Shown: positions 18,467-27,865 of the stretch, piece by piece
Layout: every line of letters starts with the position of its first letter
Numbering within the stretch: the stretch's first letter is position 1
Origin: an uncultured Sinobacteraceae bacterium
GTDB taxonomy: Bacteria > Pseudomonadota > Gammaproteobacteria > Nevskiales > Nevskiaceae
DNA: 64,000 bases
Reading direction: 5' to 3'
Assembly: GCA_903822975.1 (NCBI GenBank)
Contig: CAIJRD010000010.1
Span: 1 to 64,000 of the forward strand
Position numbers and translations under genes: made by a program
Notes under the pieces: model-generated
Told to the model about the DNA's origin: nothing
The model's database searches: none
Seen by the model: the letters and a program-made list of their open reading frames with translations, nothing else

Positions 18467-19246
18467 TTAGAGCTGCAAGCCGCCGTCCACAGCAAGGCTC
18501 TGGCCGGTGATGAAGCCGGCTTGTTTCGAGCACAGGAACAGTGCGGCGTAAGCGATATCATCGGCCTCGCCGAAACGCTGCAAGGGGATCGTGGTTTTAC
18601 GGATGTGCTCGCGGGTCTTCTCGTCGAGCTTTTCCTCGATGCCCTTCTTGCCAAGACCGGCGTTGATCCAGCCGGGTCCGACACAGTTCGCGCGGATGCC
18701 GAAGCGCCCAGATTCTTTGGCGACGCCACGCACCAACATCTCGATCGCCGCCTTGGGTGCTGCGGACATGATGTCCTTGACCGGCACGCGCTCAACCGCG
18801 CTAGTGATTACCGCGATCAAGTTGCCGCCGTCGCCTTGTGCGCGAAATGCGCGGACAGCGGCCTGGATCAGATGGAAGGCGCCGTTGATGTCGGCATTGA
18901 CGACGTGGTGCCAATCCGAATCCGGGATGGCGCCGATAAAGTTGAATTCGAAATGCGGGCCGGCCGCATAGATGACGTGCGCAATGCGTCCATAACGTTC
19001 GCGAACCTTGGCGAACAGTCCGTCGACGTCGCTGGCGACCGACAGGTCCGTGCGCTCGTATTCGCATAAACCGCCCTGCGAGGTGATATCGGCCTGCAGT
19101 GCCTGCGCCTTGCTTTCGTTGCTGTGATAGGTGAATACCACACGCATACCGGCTTCGGCGAAGCGTTTGCAAATGCCGGCACCGATGCCGCCACTGCCGC
19201 CTGCGACGATGACGGTTCCGGCTTCAAAGCTGAGTGTCGTCGACAT
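18467..19246 (-). CDS. Short-chain dehydrogenase/reductase with altered active site
   Basis: 259 residues from the ATG at 19246 (a longer in-frame start exists at 19294). The cofactor motif GGSGGIGAGICKRF and the C-terminal GQSLAVDGG are intact. The catalytic YxxxK is not: the aligned stretch reads DIMSAAPKAAIEML, with Ser where Tyr belongs and the Lys kept. A SxxxK arrangement occurs in 2,4-dienoyl-CoA reductases, but the substitute Tyr those enzymes carry upstream is not seen here. Possibly a dienoyl-CoA reductase-like enzyme or a non-classical SDR. Divergent from the esterase gene across motif A site 5. Confidence 0.8.
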   Translation of the reverse strand: MSTTLSFEAGTVIVAGGSGGIGAGICKRFAEAGMRVVFTYHSNESKAQALQADITSQGGLCEYERTDLSVASDVDGLFAKVRERYGRIAHVIYAAGPHFEFNFIGAIPDSDWHHVVNADINGAFHLIQAAVRAFRAQGDGGNLIAVITSAVERVPVKDIMSAAPKAAIEMLVRGVAKESGRFGIRANCVGPGWINAGLGKKGIEEKLDEKTREHIRKTTIPLQRFGEADDIAYAALFLCSKQAGFITGQSLAVDGGLQL

Positions 19247-19335
19247 GAAACGGATCTCGTTGTCCAGAGCGAATGAGCGCAAATGCCCGTACAAAAACCG
19301 CCGGGAAACTTCCGGTGATTATCTATTGTCAAATA

Positions 19336-19351
19336 GGTTTGCTAGCATACC
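19336..19351. promoter_or_regulatory. Palindromic operator, motif A, site 5
   Basis: GGTTTGCTAGCATACC differs from GGTAYGCTAGCRTACC at one base. It lies between the divergent SDR (18467-19246) and esterase (19399) genes, 48 bases before the latter. Confidence 0.65.
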
Positions 19352-19398
19352 ATTATGTTTTCGCAAACGCAGCCACGATCAGGCGAGGCTCCGGGCTA

Positions 19399-20433
19399 AT
19401 GGCGAGTGCGCGTTCTTCGATCCTCAACGCGATCACGCGGCTGGCGATGTGGGCTCTGTTTCGCGTTAAAAAGCCCGCGTCCGAATATCGCGCGCTGATG
19501 GCAGGGCTTGATCGGAAACAGAAGCTGCGTCTTCCACCCGGCATTGCGATCGACGATGTTGCCGCACCACTGCCGGGGCGCTGGATTAAAAATACAGCGG
19601 CGGCGAGCAAGCAGATCGTCCTTTACCTGCATGGCGGCGCCTTCATCATGCGTCTGCCGAATGGACACACGTCAATGGTTGCCGGGTTCTGCGCGGCCTC
19701 GCGCTGCCAGGCTTTTATGGCTTGGTACAGACTCGCACCAGAACATGCATTTCCGGCCGCACCGGACGACTGTCTGACCGCCTACCGCATGCTGCTCGAT
19801 TCCGGACATCGTGCGCAGGACATCGTCGTGATGGGCGATTCCGCCGGCGGCAATCTCGCACTTGCGCTGTTGCACCGCATCAAGGCGGCAGCCTTGCCGA
19901 TGCCGGCCGGGGTGATCGCCTTGTCACCGATTACGGATTTCGCCCAAGTGAGCGCCAGTTGGCGGACCAGTACCTGGCGCGACCCGATGTACCGCGTCCA
20001 GCGATTCGTCAATCCGGTTGAACACTATCTGCAAGGCGCGGATCCGATCGATCCTGCCGCCTCGCCGTACTTCGGCGATTTCACCGGCTTTCCGCCGATT
20101 CATCTGGTGGTCGGTGGCATCGAGGCCTTGCTCGACGACAGTGTCGGCTTCGCGCGCAAGGCCATCGACTGCGGGATCGAAGTGCATCTGCAGATCTGGC
20201 AGGGCATGCCGCATGTCTTCGTGTTGCAAGACATCCTGCCGGAGACGCGTCTGGCCAAGCTGGAAATCGCGCGCTGGTTGCAAAATCTCCACGAGCACGC
20301 GGCCGCGCCAAATCCTCTGTATCGCAGTTGTGTCGAACTGTTCGAGCGCCAGGCCTTCACCGGTCATCTGCGGCGCGTCACCAATGACCGCTATCTGTGC
20401 TTGCCAAATTGCGTGGCGGAGCCCGCCGCATGA
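19399..20433 (+). CDS. Alpha/beta hydrolase, hormone-sensitive-lipase family
   Basis: 344 residues from ATG 19399; this start lies downstream of the operator, whereas the longer frame would run across it. HSL signatures: oxyanion HGGAF at His78 and nucleophile GDSAGG at Ser148. The later GGIEALLDDS Asp and GMPHVF His complete the triad. It should hydrolyse esters of hydrophobic acids or alcohols. It heads a run of overlapping genes (SDR, patatin, disrupted SDR, WS/DGAT) that look like an ester or acyl-glycerol handling unit. About 40 C-terminal residues after the hydrolase fold are unassigned. Confidence 0.85.
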   Translation: MASARSSILNAITRLAMWALFRVKKPASEYRALMAGLDRKQKLRLPPGIAIDDVAAPLPGRWIKNTAAASKQIVLYLHGGAFIMRLPNGHTSMVAGFCAASRCQAFMAWYRLAPEHAFPAAPDDCLTAYRMLLDSGHRAQDIVVMGDSAGGNLALALLHRIKAAALPMPAGVIALSPITDFAQVSASWRTSTWRDPMYRVQRFVNPVEHYLQGADPIDPAASPYFGDFTGFPPIHLVVGGIEALLDDSVGFARKAIDCGIEVHLQIWQGMPHVFVLQDILPETRLAKLEIARWLQNLHEHAAAPNPLYRSCVELFERQAFTGHLRRVTNDRYLCLPNCVAEPAA

Positions 20434-21200
20434 GCGCAATCGAATCTGAGGCTAGCCGCGATCGGCTGAAGGACAAGGTTGCATTGGTGACGGGCGCGGC
20501 CAGCGGCATTGGCCTTTCCATTGCACGCGTGTTTGCAAGTCAGGGGGCCACGGTCGCGCTGGCGGATCGCGACGAGGCCGCGCTGACGCGCGCCTTACTG
20601 CTGCTCGGCGATGGCGCGCATTTGGCGCTGGCAATGGACGTGACCGACGAATCGAACTGGACGGCCGCGTTCGAACGCCTGCACGCGCAGTTCGGTCGCG
20701 TTGACGTGCTCGTCAACAATGCCGGAATTCCAGCTCAGACCAGTATCGAAGACACCAGTCTGGACGACTGGCGCCGCGTGATCGCGGTGAATCTGGACGG
20801 CACCTTCCTCGGCTGCAAGCACGCAATCCGCGCAATGAAGACCAGCGGCGGCGGCAGTATCGTCAATATATCGTCGATCGGTGCGCTGAAGGCCAGCACA
20901 ATCGGACCGGCCTACGGCGCATCGAAGGCTGCCGTGTGGAACCTGACCAAGACGGTTGCGCTGTATTGCGCGCGTGCGGGCTACGGCATCCGCTGCAACT
21001 CGCTGCATCCCGGCCTGACCCATACCCCGATGATGGATCAGATGGACGAAGCCGTGATCGCGCGCCTGCGGTCCGCCGTGCCGGTGCAGAAGCTGGGCGA
21101 ACCCCTGGACATGGCGTATGCCGCGCTTTACCTGGCGTGCGCCGAGTCGAGCTATGTCACCGGCACTTCGCTGGTGGTCGACGGCGGTTATTCGCTGTGA
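20430..21200 (+). CDS. Short-chain dehydrogenase/reductase
   Basis: 256 residues. The ATG overlaps the esterase stop (ATGA). Classical SDR: cofactor motif TGAASGIGLSIARVF, NNAG, catalytic Ser in VNISSIGAL, YGASK, and C-terminal TSLVVDGGYSL. Asp in LADRDEAAL after beta2 suggests NAD(H) preference. Likely oxidises a hydroxyl on a steroid- or terpene-like substrate; the exact substrate cannot be read from sequence. Confidence 0.9.
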   Translation: MSAIESEASRDRLKDKVALVTGAASGIGLSIARVFASQGATVALADRDEAALTRALLLLGDGAHLALAMDVTDESNWTAAFERLHAQFGRVDVLVNNAGIPAQTSIEDTSLDDWRRVIAVNLDGTFLGCKHAIRAMKTSGGGSIVNISSIGALKASTIGPAYGASKAAVWNLTKTVALYCARAGYGIRCNSLHPGLTHTPMMDQMDEAVIARLRSAVPVQKLGEPLDMAYAALYLACAESSYVTGTSLVVDGGYSL

Positions 21201-22723
21201 GCCGTGTGATTTCGAAGGGCAGCCGTATCGATCTCGACAAGACGGCGGACAGTCGCCGGTCGCGGCGCGCCGCCACCGTCGATACCCACGCGCTCGATGC
21301 CGCGGGCAGTTATGCGGAATGGGCACGGGCAGCCATGGCGCACGACGAAGCCTCGGGCATGGCGCGCTGGCGCGATACCGAGCAGAGCCGCATCTACGAC
21401 TACGCCGCCATTCGCGCGCGGCTTGAGCAGCTGCGGCGATATCGCAACGCGCACGATGACCACGGTTTGTTCTACGCACTCGAAGAAGGCATCCACGGCA
21501 ACATGGGTGGCATGGGCAAGCCTGAGCTGTATGCCCGCAGCCGCTTCGGTACCAAGCGACTCATCACCGATTACATTCAGGCGATCTGCGATTCGCTCGA
21601 ACATCTGGCGGCCTGCGAGCAGAGCGGCATCGGCATTGCCGAAAAAGCAGATCTGTTCGAGCGCGCAAGCACCTGCTTTGGCCGCTCGGCCTTGTTGCTG
21701 AGCGGCGGTGGCGTATTCGGCAACTTCCATGCGGGGGTGGTGAAGGCGCTGGTCGATCAGCAGCTGTTGCCGAGCATCATTTCCGGCTCCAGCGCCGGCT
21801 CTCTGATGGCGGCGATCGTTGGCACCCATACGTCGGAACAGCTCGATACGATCTTCACGCCGGCGAACCTTCAGATCGAAACACATCGCGAGCAAGTATC
21901 GCTCGCGCGCCGATCGCGTCACCTGTTTCCGCGCTTCGATCGCGACGAAGTGGTGCGACACATTGATCGGTTGATTCCCGACCTGACATTCGCCGAAGCC
22001 CTCGACGTCAGCGGTATCCGATTGAATATCAGCGTGTCGGCCTCGGAGCTCAATCAGAACTCGCGGCTCTTGAACGCAATTACATCACCGAACGTGTACG
22101 TACGTTCCGCGGTGATGGCCTCGTGTTCGGTGCCGGGGGTGTTCCCGCCTTCGATGCTGATGGCCAAGAATCGTCAAGGACAGCCGCAGGCCTATCTGCC
22201 CGGTCGCCGCTGGTTTGACGGTTCGCTCAGCGACGATATTCCCGCGCAACGCCTCGGGCGACTGTATGGCGTCAATCACTACATCGTCAGCCAGGTCAAT
22301 CCGTTTGCGTTGATCAAATCGCAGCCGGAGCATATTCGCTTCGCACCCGCCAACGAGCTGTTGCAGTTCTGCCATCGCTCCGCGCTGCTGGCGGCGCGAA
22401 GCTGGCAGAACATCGCCAACCGCTATGGGCGCCGCTGGCCGGATGCAACCTTCGCGGTCAACAGCCTCGTGTCGGTTTTCGCCCAGGAATATCGTGGCGA
22501 TATCAACATCCTGCCACCGGTGGGCATGGTCAAACCCTGGCGTGGCATGCAGCGGCCGAGCGAGCAGCAGCTGCTGGCCATCATCGACGCGGGCGAGCGC
22601 GCCACCTGGCCCCGGATCGAGATGATCCGAAACTGCACGCAGATCGGCCGCACGCTGGATGCGCTGCTCGCGCGCTTTCCGTCCAAGCGCGCGGCCGCGG
22701 CGCGCGACGAGGTGAGCCCTTGA
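21197..22723 (+). CDS. Patatin-like phospholipase/acylhydrolase with DUF3336-type N-terminus
   Basis: 508 residues from GTG 21197, overlapping the SDR stop (GTGA). The patatin core has the oxyanion loop LSGGGVFGNFHAG, nucleophile GSSAG (Ser199) and catalytic Asp341 in WFDGSLSDD. The ~150-residue helical N-terminal part (AHDEASGMARWRDTE) matches the DUF3336 region of yeast Tgl-type triacylglycerol lipases and bacterial relatives. Acting with the neighbouring esterase and WS/DGAT, it probably releases acyl chains from storage or membrane lipids. Confidence 0.85.
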   Translation: MSRVISKGSRIDLDKTADSRRSRRAATVDTHALDAAGSYAEWARAAMAHDEASGMARWRDTEQSRIYDYAAIRARLEQLRRYRNAHDDHGLFYALEEGIHGNMGGMGKPELYARSRFGTKRLITDYIQAICDSLEHLAACEQSGIGIAEKADLFERASTCFGRSALLLSGGGVFGNFHAGVVKALVDQQLLPSIISGSSAGSLMAAIVGTHTSEQLDTIFTPANLQIETHREQVSLARRSRHLFPRFDRDEVVRHIDRLIPDLTFAEALDVSGIRLNISVSASELNQNSRLLNAITSPNVYVRSAVMASCSVPGVFPPSMLMAKNRQGQPQAYLPGRRWFDGSLSDDIPAQRLGRLYGVNHYIVSQVNPFALIKSQPEHIRFAPANELLQFCHRSALLAARSWQNIANRYGRRWPDATFAVNSLVSVFAQEYRGDINILPPVGMVKPWRGMQRPSEQQLLAIIDAGERATWPRIEMIRNCTQIGRTLDALLARFPSKRAAAARDEVSP

Positions 22724-23601
22724 CCATTCGCGCAAGCACGATACGGCGTGGCCGTGTGCTGGTACTCGGCGCCACCGGCGGAGTCGGCTAGGCGGTCGCG
22801 CGACGTCTGCTCGCCGCGGACTTCGAGGTCATCGGCAGTTGCCGAACGGCAGCGCAAGGACGCCAGCTGGTGGCGGCCGGTGTGTGCACGCGGGCGCTGC
22901 TGCTGCGACTGGATCAGCCGGCCTCGATTGCACGCGCGTTTGCGCGACTGCAGCAGTGGCAGATCGACAGCTTGGCGGGCCTCGTCAACTGTGCCGCCGT
23001 GACCCAACCGAAACCCTTGGAGCTGGCGGCCTTGTCGGATGTCCGGCAGACGTTTGAGATCAATGTGTTTGGCGCACTCGATGTGGTGCAGCGCGCATTG
23101 CCCTTGCTGCGCGCGGCGATGGGCCGCATCGTGCTGGTCAGCTCGACGTCGGGCTCGGTGGGCGTACCGTTGCTCGGCGCGTACAGCGCATCGAAGTTCG
23201 CACTGGAAGCGCTCGCCGATGTCCTGCGACGTGAACTCGCAGGCTGGAAGATCGGCGTGTCGCTGGTGATCCCGGGCGGGATCAAGACCGCGATGATCGA
23301 TCGCCAATTGGATGAGATCGATGCGGACCTGAAGCAGTTGCGTGAGGGCCTTGAGGCGCAGTACGCGCAGCAGTATCGCCAGCATCGAACCGTGATCGAA
23401 CTCGCGGCCAAGAGCGCGGTACCGCCATCGCAGGTCGCCGACGATGTGTTGCGCGCACTCACTGACACCACGCCGAAGGCGCGCTACCTGTGCGGCCTGC
23501 CTTCGAAAGCCACCCGCACGATGCGGCGGCTACTGCCGGACGCCGTGCTCGATCGGATGTTCGACTACCTGCCAGCCAGCGCCGACAACAAATCCCGCTA
23601 A
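22720..23601 (+). pseudogene. SDR gene interrupted by an in-frame amber codon
   Basis: Reading from TTG 22720, which overlaps the patatin stop, gives an SDR start with the Rossmann motif VLVLGATGGVG. This runs into TAG at 22789-22791 (codon 24) and continues in the same frame as AVARRLLAADFEV. The remainder is an intact SDR with VSSTSGSVGV, YSASK and a NCAA motif to the stop at 23601. One C-to-T change from CAG would explain the stop. A restart at GTG 22870 would give 243 residues without the cofactor loop. Either a recent pseudogene, a sequencing error, or readthrough. Paralogue of the SDR at 27008. Confidence 0.75.
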
Positions 23602-23674
23602 GGCCACTTGCCACTACGAGCGGCCAGAACTCTTGGCTGCGCTGAAGGCGCAGCCGCAATCAAGGAGACCAGAG

Positions 23675-25156
23675 ATGCGCCAACTCGCAGCATTCGATTC
23701 CCTGATGGTCTACGGCGAAAGTGGTCGCACGCCGATGCACGTCAGTCCGTTCTTCATCTACGACCAGAGCACCGCGCCGAACGGGCTGGTTCGCTTCAAG
23801 GACATCTTGAAGACGTTCCAGGATCGGCTGCCATTGGCGCCGGTGCTGCGGCAGCGCTTGATGCGCGTGCCGCTGGACCTCGACGAACCCTACTGGGTCG
23901 ATGCCGTCGACTTCGACCTGGAGCATCACATCCGTCACCTGGCGCTGCCAAAGCCCGGCGACCGGCGTCAGCTATCGATCCTGATTGCCCGTATCCACGC
24001 CTATCCGATGGATTTGAATCGTCCGCCCTGGGACGCGTTCGTCATTGAAGGTCTCGACAACGTCGATGGCGTGCCGCCCGGCAGTTTCGCGATGCTGCTG
24101 CGGATTCACCATGCCGCGATCGATGGGCACAGCGGCCATGCCATCCTGCAAGTGATTCACGATCTGGAAGCGATCAGCACGCGTCAGATCCCGGCGGACG
24201 ACTGGGTCGCGCGGCCCGAGCCGAGTCGTCGCGATCTGCTCAGGCGCGCCTATGTCAATCTGCTGACCAAGCCGCGCAAACTCTTGAAGGTCGCCAACGA
24301 TGTGTTTCCCGCAGTAAAGCGAGTCCGTGAACTGAAGCGACAGCATCCGGACGAGCACCGCAGCGTGCCGCAGACCCGCTTCGGCGGGCGGCTGTCGCCG
24401 CATCGCGTGGTCCTGCTGGTGACCCTGGACATGGGCGGCCTGCGATCGGCGAAATACGCCGTGCCAGGGGCAACGGTCAATGACGCAGTGGTCACCATCG
24501 TCGCCGGTGCGATGCGCCGGTATCTGCTGGCGAAAGACCATCTTCCCGAGCAGAGCATGACCACGGTGATGCCGATCAATATCCGCACGGAAGCGGACCG
24601 GAACGCGCCGGGTAATGTCGTCTCGATCACCACACTCGACATGCACAGTGACATCATCGATCCGCTGCAACGTCTGCGGGCGATCCACGAAAGCGCGATC
24701 TACTCGAAGGCGTACCACAACGCGGTCGGTGCGCGAATCATGTCGGATGTCGCCGAGTCGATTCCGGCCGGCATCATGTCGGCCGGCGCGCGCGCTGCGG
24801 CATCCGCCGGCGTGATGAAGATCCCGGCAAACACCATCGTTACCAATGTGCCGGGTCCGCAAGTGCCGCTGTATCTTGCTGGTGCGAAAGTGATCGAGTT
24901 CCACGCGGTCGGCATTCTGCTCGACGGACTCGGTCTGTTCCACGCGGTCAACAGCTACTGCGGAAACATCTCGTTCACCGTGCTCGCCGATCGCAAGATG
25001 CTGCCGGATCCAGCGTTCTACGAGGAATGCCTTCGGGCTTCATATGCGGAGCTAGTGCAGGCGGTTGCTGTCGCCACTGCAAAGGCGAGCCCGCCTGTAA
25101 CCGCAGCGAAAACGACCGTCGCCGCTGCGAAACGCCGACCGCGCAGAAAATCCTGA
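23675..25156 (+). CDS. Wax ester synthase/diacylglycerol acyltransferase (WS/DGAT)
   Basis: 493 residues from ATG 23675, 6 bases after AAGGAGA. The acyltransferase motif HHAAIDG is intact (His145-His146, Asp150). The family C-terminal segment NTIVTNVPGPQVPLYLAGA and the PINIRTE and GNVVSI stretches are present. It esterifies acyl-CoA to fatty alcohols, diacylglycerol or other bulky alcohols. Final gene of the run starting with the esterase. The last ~35 residues are an Ala/Lys/Arg-rich tail (AAKRRPRRKS), probably disordered. Confidence 0.9.
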   Translation: MRQLAAFDSLMVYGESGRTPMHVSPFFIYDQSTAPNGLVRFKDILKTFQDRLPLAPVLRQRLMRVPLDLDEPYWVDAVDFDLEHHIRHLALPKPGDRRQLSILIARIHAYPMDLNRPPWDAFVIEGLDNVDGVPPGSFAMLLRIHHAAIDGHSGHAILQVIHDLEAISTRQIPADDWVARPEPSRRDLLRRAYVNLLTKPRKLLKVANDVFPAVKRVRELKRQHPDEHRSVPQTRFGGRLSPHRVVLLVTLDMGGLRSAKYAVPGATVNDAVVTIVAGAMRRYLLAKDHLPEQSMTTVMPINIRTEADRNAPGNVVSITTLDMHSDIIDPLQRLRAIHESAIYSKAYHNAVGARIMSDVAESIPAGIMSAGARAAASAGVMKIPANTIVTNVPGPQVPLYLAGAKVIEFHAVGILLDGLGLFHAVNSYCGNISFTVLADRKMLPDPAFYEECLRASYAELVQAVAVATAKASPPVTAAKTTVAAAKRRPRRKS

Positions 25157-25241
25157 GCGCCGTCTGCCCAGTACGGACAAACCGGCAGTCGAAACCGAGT
25201 GAAACGAGGCGGTGTGACGCACGCGACCGTTCTCGACCGAT

Positions 25242-25257
25242 CGTACGCTAATGGTCT
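25242..25257. promoter_or_regulatory. Half-site of operator motif A, site 6a
   Basis: CGTACGCTAATGGTCT keeps only the left arm and part of the core. It is 44 bases upstream of the better site 6b and may be chance. Confidence 0.25.
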
Positions 25258-25300
25258 GCCGAATCCGGCGTCGTGCGCCTTGACGCAAAAGTCTGCACAC

Positions 25301-25316
25301 CGTACGTTAGCGCACT
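25301..25316. promoter_or_regulatory. Palindromic operator, motif A, site 6b
   Basis: CGTACGTTAGCGCACT matches 11-12 positions of GGTAYGCTAGCRTACC and sits 46 bases upstream of the acyl-CoA synthetase start at 25362. Confidence 0.45.
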
Positions 25317-25361
25317 AAAATGCCGGTCGATCGGCAACTGAAAATCGAGGAGCACGTTGCG

Positions 25362-26960
25362 ATGGAGCCTGGCCTTGCGCAGGTAGACGGAGCGCCGCTG
25401 GGTCGACTCGATGAGTTGATCTGGATCGGCGATATTCCCGGCGCTGGCGCGCGCACGTGTCCCGAGCGCGATGCCATCGTGTTCGCCGAGCGCGGCGAGC
25501 GCACGACTTATGCGCAACTGAACGCGCAGTGCGACGCGGTCGTCGCACTGCTGCATTCGCAGGGTCTCGGCGCCGGCGATCGCATCGCCTATCTGGGCAA
25601 GAACAGTGATTTGTATTTTCCGGCTTTGTTCGGTGCGATCCGTACGGGCATCGTGCTGGTGCCGATCAACTGGCGCCTGGCCGCGCCGGAGATTGGTTTC
25701 CAGTTGCTCGATTCCGGTACACAACTGCTGATCTGCGACTCCGATCTTGCGGCCGTCGCCGAGCAGGCGCTGCGCGACGCGGGCTTGCCGCTGCCGGTGA
25801 TCTATACCGAAAGCGCCGACCGCTGGCCGTCGTTCCGCACGCTGCTGCGCGCGCCTGCGGCGTCGGTGCCGGTGCCGCATGTGTCGCAGCAGGTGATTCT
25901 GCAGCTGTATACCAGCGGCACCACCGGCAAGCCCAAGGGCGTGCTGATTACACACGCCGCGCTGTCCATCGCACGTCACTCGGAATTGCAGTCGCCTGCG
26001 TTTGCGCACCTCGCCAGCGGCTGTATTGGCCTGTCCGCGATGCCGAATTTCCACGTTGGTGGAATGTCCTGGGTGCTGATGGGACTGGTGCGGCTCGGCA
26101 CGATGGTGATCACGGCCGATCCTTCCGCAGCCAATATGCTGAAGCTGATCCGCGACTATCGCGTCGATCACAGCTGGATGGTGCCCACGCTGATCCGTGC
26201 GCTGATTGACGGGCTGCGGGCAGAGCAGCAACCGGCGCCGGTGATGAAGGGCATGTTCTACGGTGCGATGCCGATGGATCAGGCGCTGCTGCGAGATGCG
26301 ATGGAAACACTCGGCTGCGACTTCCTGCAGTTCTTCGGCATGACGGAGATTGCCGGTGCGGCGACCTGCCTCGCGCCCGAAGATCACGATCCAGCGAGAC
26401 CGCGCTTGCTGCGTTCGGTCGGCAAACCCTATCCAGGTATGAGCGTGCAGATTCGCGCGCCCGATCGACGAACGCTGGCGCGCGGGGAGCATGGCGAAAT
26501 CTGGATCAAGTCGCCAACTTGCATGCTGGGCTATTACCAGCAACCGGAAAAAACCGAAGAGGCAATTGTCGACGGCTGGTATGCCACCGGCGATGGGGGA
26601 TTCCTAGATGAGGAGGGATTTCTGTTTCTGACCGACCGAATCAAGGATCTGATCGTCAGTGGCGGTGAGAACGTCTATCCAGTGGAAGTCGAAGAGGCGC
26701 TGCGTCGACATCCCGCCGTTTTGGACGCTGGCGTTGTTGGCCTGCCCGACGCGCGCTGGGGTGAAGTGGTGGTCGCGGTGATCGAACTACGGCCCGGCGC
26801 GGACGTCAGCGTCGATGCGCTACGCGATCACGCGCGCACGCAGATCGCCGGATACAAGTGTCCGAAGACGTTTCACTTCGCAAGTCTGCCGCGTACCGCT
26901 TCTGGCAAGGTGCAGCGCAGCCAGATTCGCCAAAGCCTCCAGCACACGCCGCAAAGCTGA
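25362..26960 (+). CDS. Acyl-CoA synthetase (AMP-binding)
   Basis: 532 residues. ATG 25362 is chosen because GAGGAG lies 9 bases upstream; the in-frame ATG 25320 would abut the operator. ANL-family motifs: P-loop YTSGTTGKPKG, FFGMTE, YATGDGG and the hinge DRIKDLIVSGGENVYP, ending with a conserved catalytic Lys in TASGKVQRSQ. It activates a carboxylic acid to its CoA ester, the entry step for the acyl-CoA enzymes in this region. An SDR gene follows 47 bases later. Confidence 0.9.
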   Translation: MEPGLAQVDGAPLGRLDELIWIGDIPGAGARTCPERDAIVFAERGERTTYAQLNAQCDAVVALLHSQGLGAGDRIAYLGKNSDLYFPALFGAIRTGIVLVPINWRLAAPEIGFQLLDSGTQLLICDSDLAAVAEQALRDAGLPLPVIYTESADRWPSFRTLLRAPAASVPVPHVSQQVILQLYTSGTTGKPKGVLITHAALSIARHSELQSPAFAHLASGCIGLSAMPNFHVGGMSWVLMGLVRLGTMVITADPSAANMLKLIRDYRVDHSWMVPTLIRALIDGLRAEQQPAPVMKGMFYGAMPMDQALLRDAMETLGCDFLQFFGMTEIAGAATCLAPEDHDPARPRLLRSVGKPYPGMSVQIRAPDRRTLARGEHGEIWIKSPTCMLGYYQQPEKTEEAIVDGWYATGDGGFLDEEGFLFLTDRIKDLIVSGGENVYPVEVEEALRRHPAVLDAGVVGLPDARWGEVVVAVIELRPGADVSVDALRDHARTQIAGYKCPKTFHFASLPRTASGKVQRSQIRQSLQHTPQS

Positions 26961-27007
26961 GTGCGCGCGTTCCAACCCACTCCTTATTCCATCGATTGAT
27001 CTCTCAA

Positions 27008-27865
27008 ATGTCCAACATTCTCATCACCGGCGCTGCACGCGGCATCGGCAATCGTCTTGCCGAGCGTGCGATCGCCCGCGGCGATCGCGTCTTCGCGGTC
27101 GTCCGCAAACGCGCCGATGAAAGCCGCTTCGTCGCCTCTCCCAATCTGCATGTCATCGTAATGGACGTCAGCGATAGCGCCTCGGTTGAGCGGGGCTTCG
27201 CCGAGGTGGATGGCTTGCTCAATGGTGCGCCATTGAATGCGGTGGTCAACTCTGCAGCCATCTCGATCGCCGGGGCGATCGAACTTGCGCCGGTTGCGGA
27301 ATACGAACAGACGTTCAATACCAATACGCTCGGCAGCCTGCGAGTATTGAAGGCCGCAATCCCGCGACTGCGTGGACACGATGGCCGCGTGGTGCTGGTG
27401 ACTTCGCTATGGGGCCGTGCATCGGGGGCGATGCTCGGCGCTTACTGTGCTTCCAAGCATGCGATCGAATCGCTGGCTGACACGGCGCGCCGCGAAACCG
27501 CCGGTATGAACATGCATGTGATTCTGGTCGAGCCCGGGGTCGTAAAGACCGACATGTTGACCGGGCAGGTCCCAGACGCCGAAGCGCTGCTGGCAAAAAT
27601 GAACGCTGTCGAACGCACGAATTACGGCAATCTCTATCGGCGCTATACCGATGTCGTCGGCAAGGGCGGCAACACCGCGATCAGCGCCGATCAGTGTGCG
27701 GCCGCGATCGAGCGTGCCATGTTTGCGCCGAAACCGCGCACGCGCTACCGAATCGGTACCGACTCCAAGATTGTCTGCTTCCTCGCCTGGCTGCTGCCAG
27801 ATCGCTGGATGGACGGGCTGATGGGACTCGCGCTGAACAATAAGCCGCTACCGCGCAAAGCTTGA
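27008..27865 (+). CDS. Short-chain dehydrogenase/reductase
   Basis: 285 residues. Cofactor motif ITGAARGIGNRLAERA near the N-terminus, VTSLWGRAS with the catalytic Ser, and YCASKHAIESL with the YxxxK pair. After the SDR core there is an extension (RTRYRIGTDSKIVCFLAWLLPDRWMDGLM) with a hydrophobic stretch, like retinol-dehydrogenase-type SDRs that sit on membranes; written here in part only to mark it. It shares this layout with the interrupted SDR at 22720, so that gene's role may be covered by this one. Second gene behind the acyl-CoA synthetase. Confidence 0.85.
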   Translation: MSNILITGAARGIGNRLAERAIARGDRVFAVVRKRADESRFVASPNLHVIVMDVSDSASVERGFAEVDGLLNGAPLNAVVNSAAISIAGAIELAPVAEYEQTFNTNTLGSLRVLKAAIPRLRGHDGRVVLVTSLWGRASGAMLGAYCASKHAIESLADTARRETAGMNMHVILVEPGVVKTDMLTGQVPDAEALLAKMNAVERTNYGNLYRRYTDVVGKGGNTAISADQCAAAIERAMFAPKPRTRYRIGTDSKIVCFLAWLLPDRWMDGLMGLALNNKPLPRKA

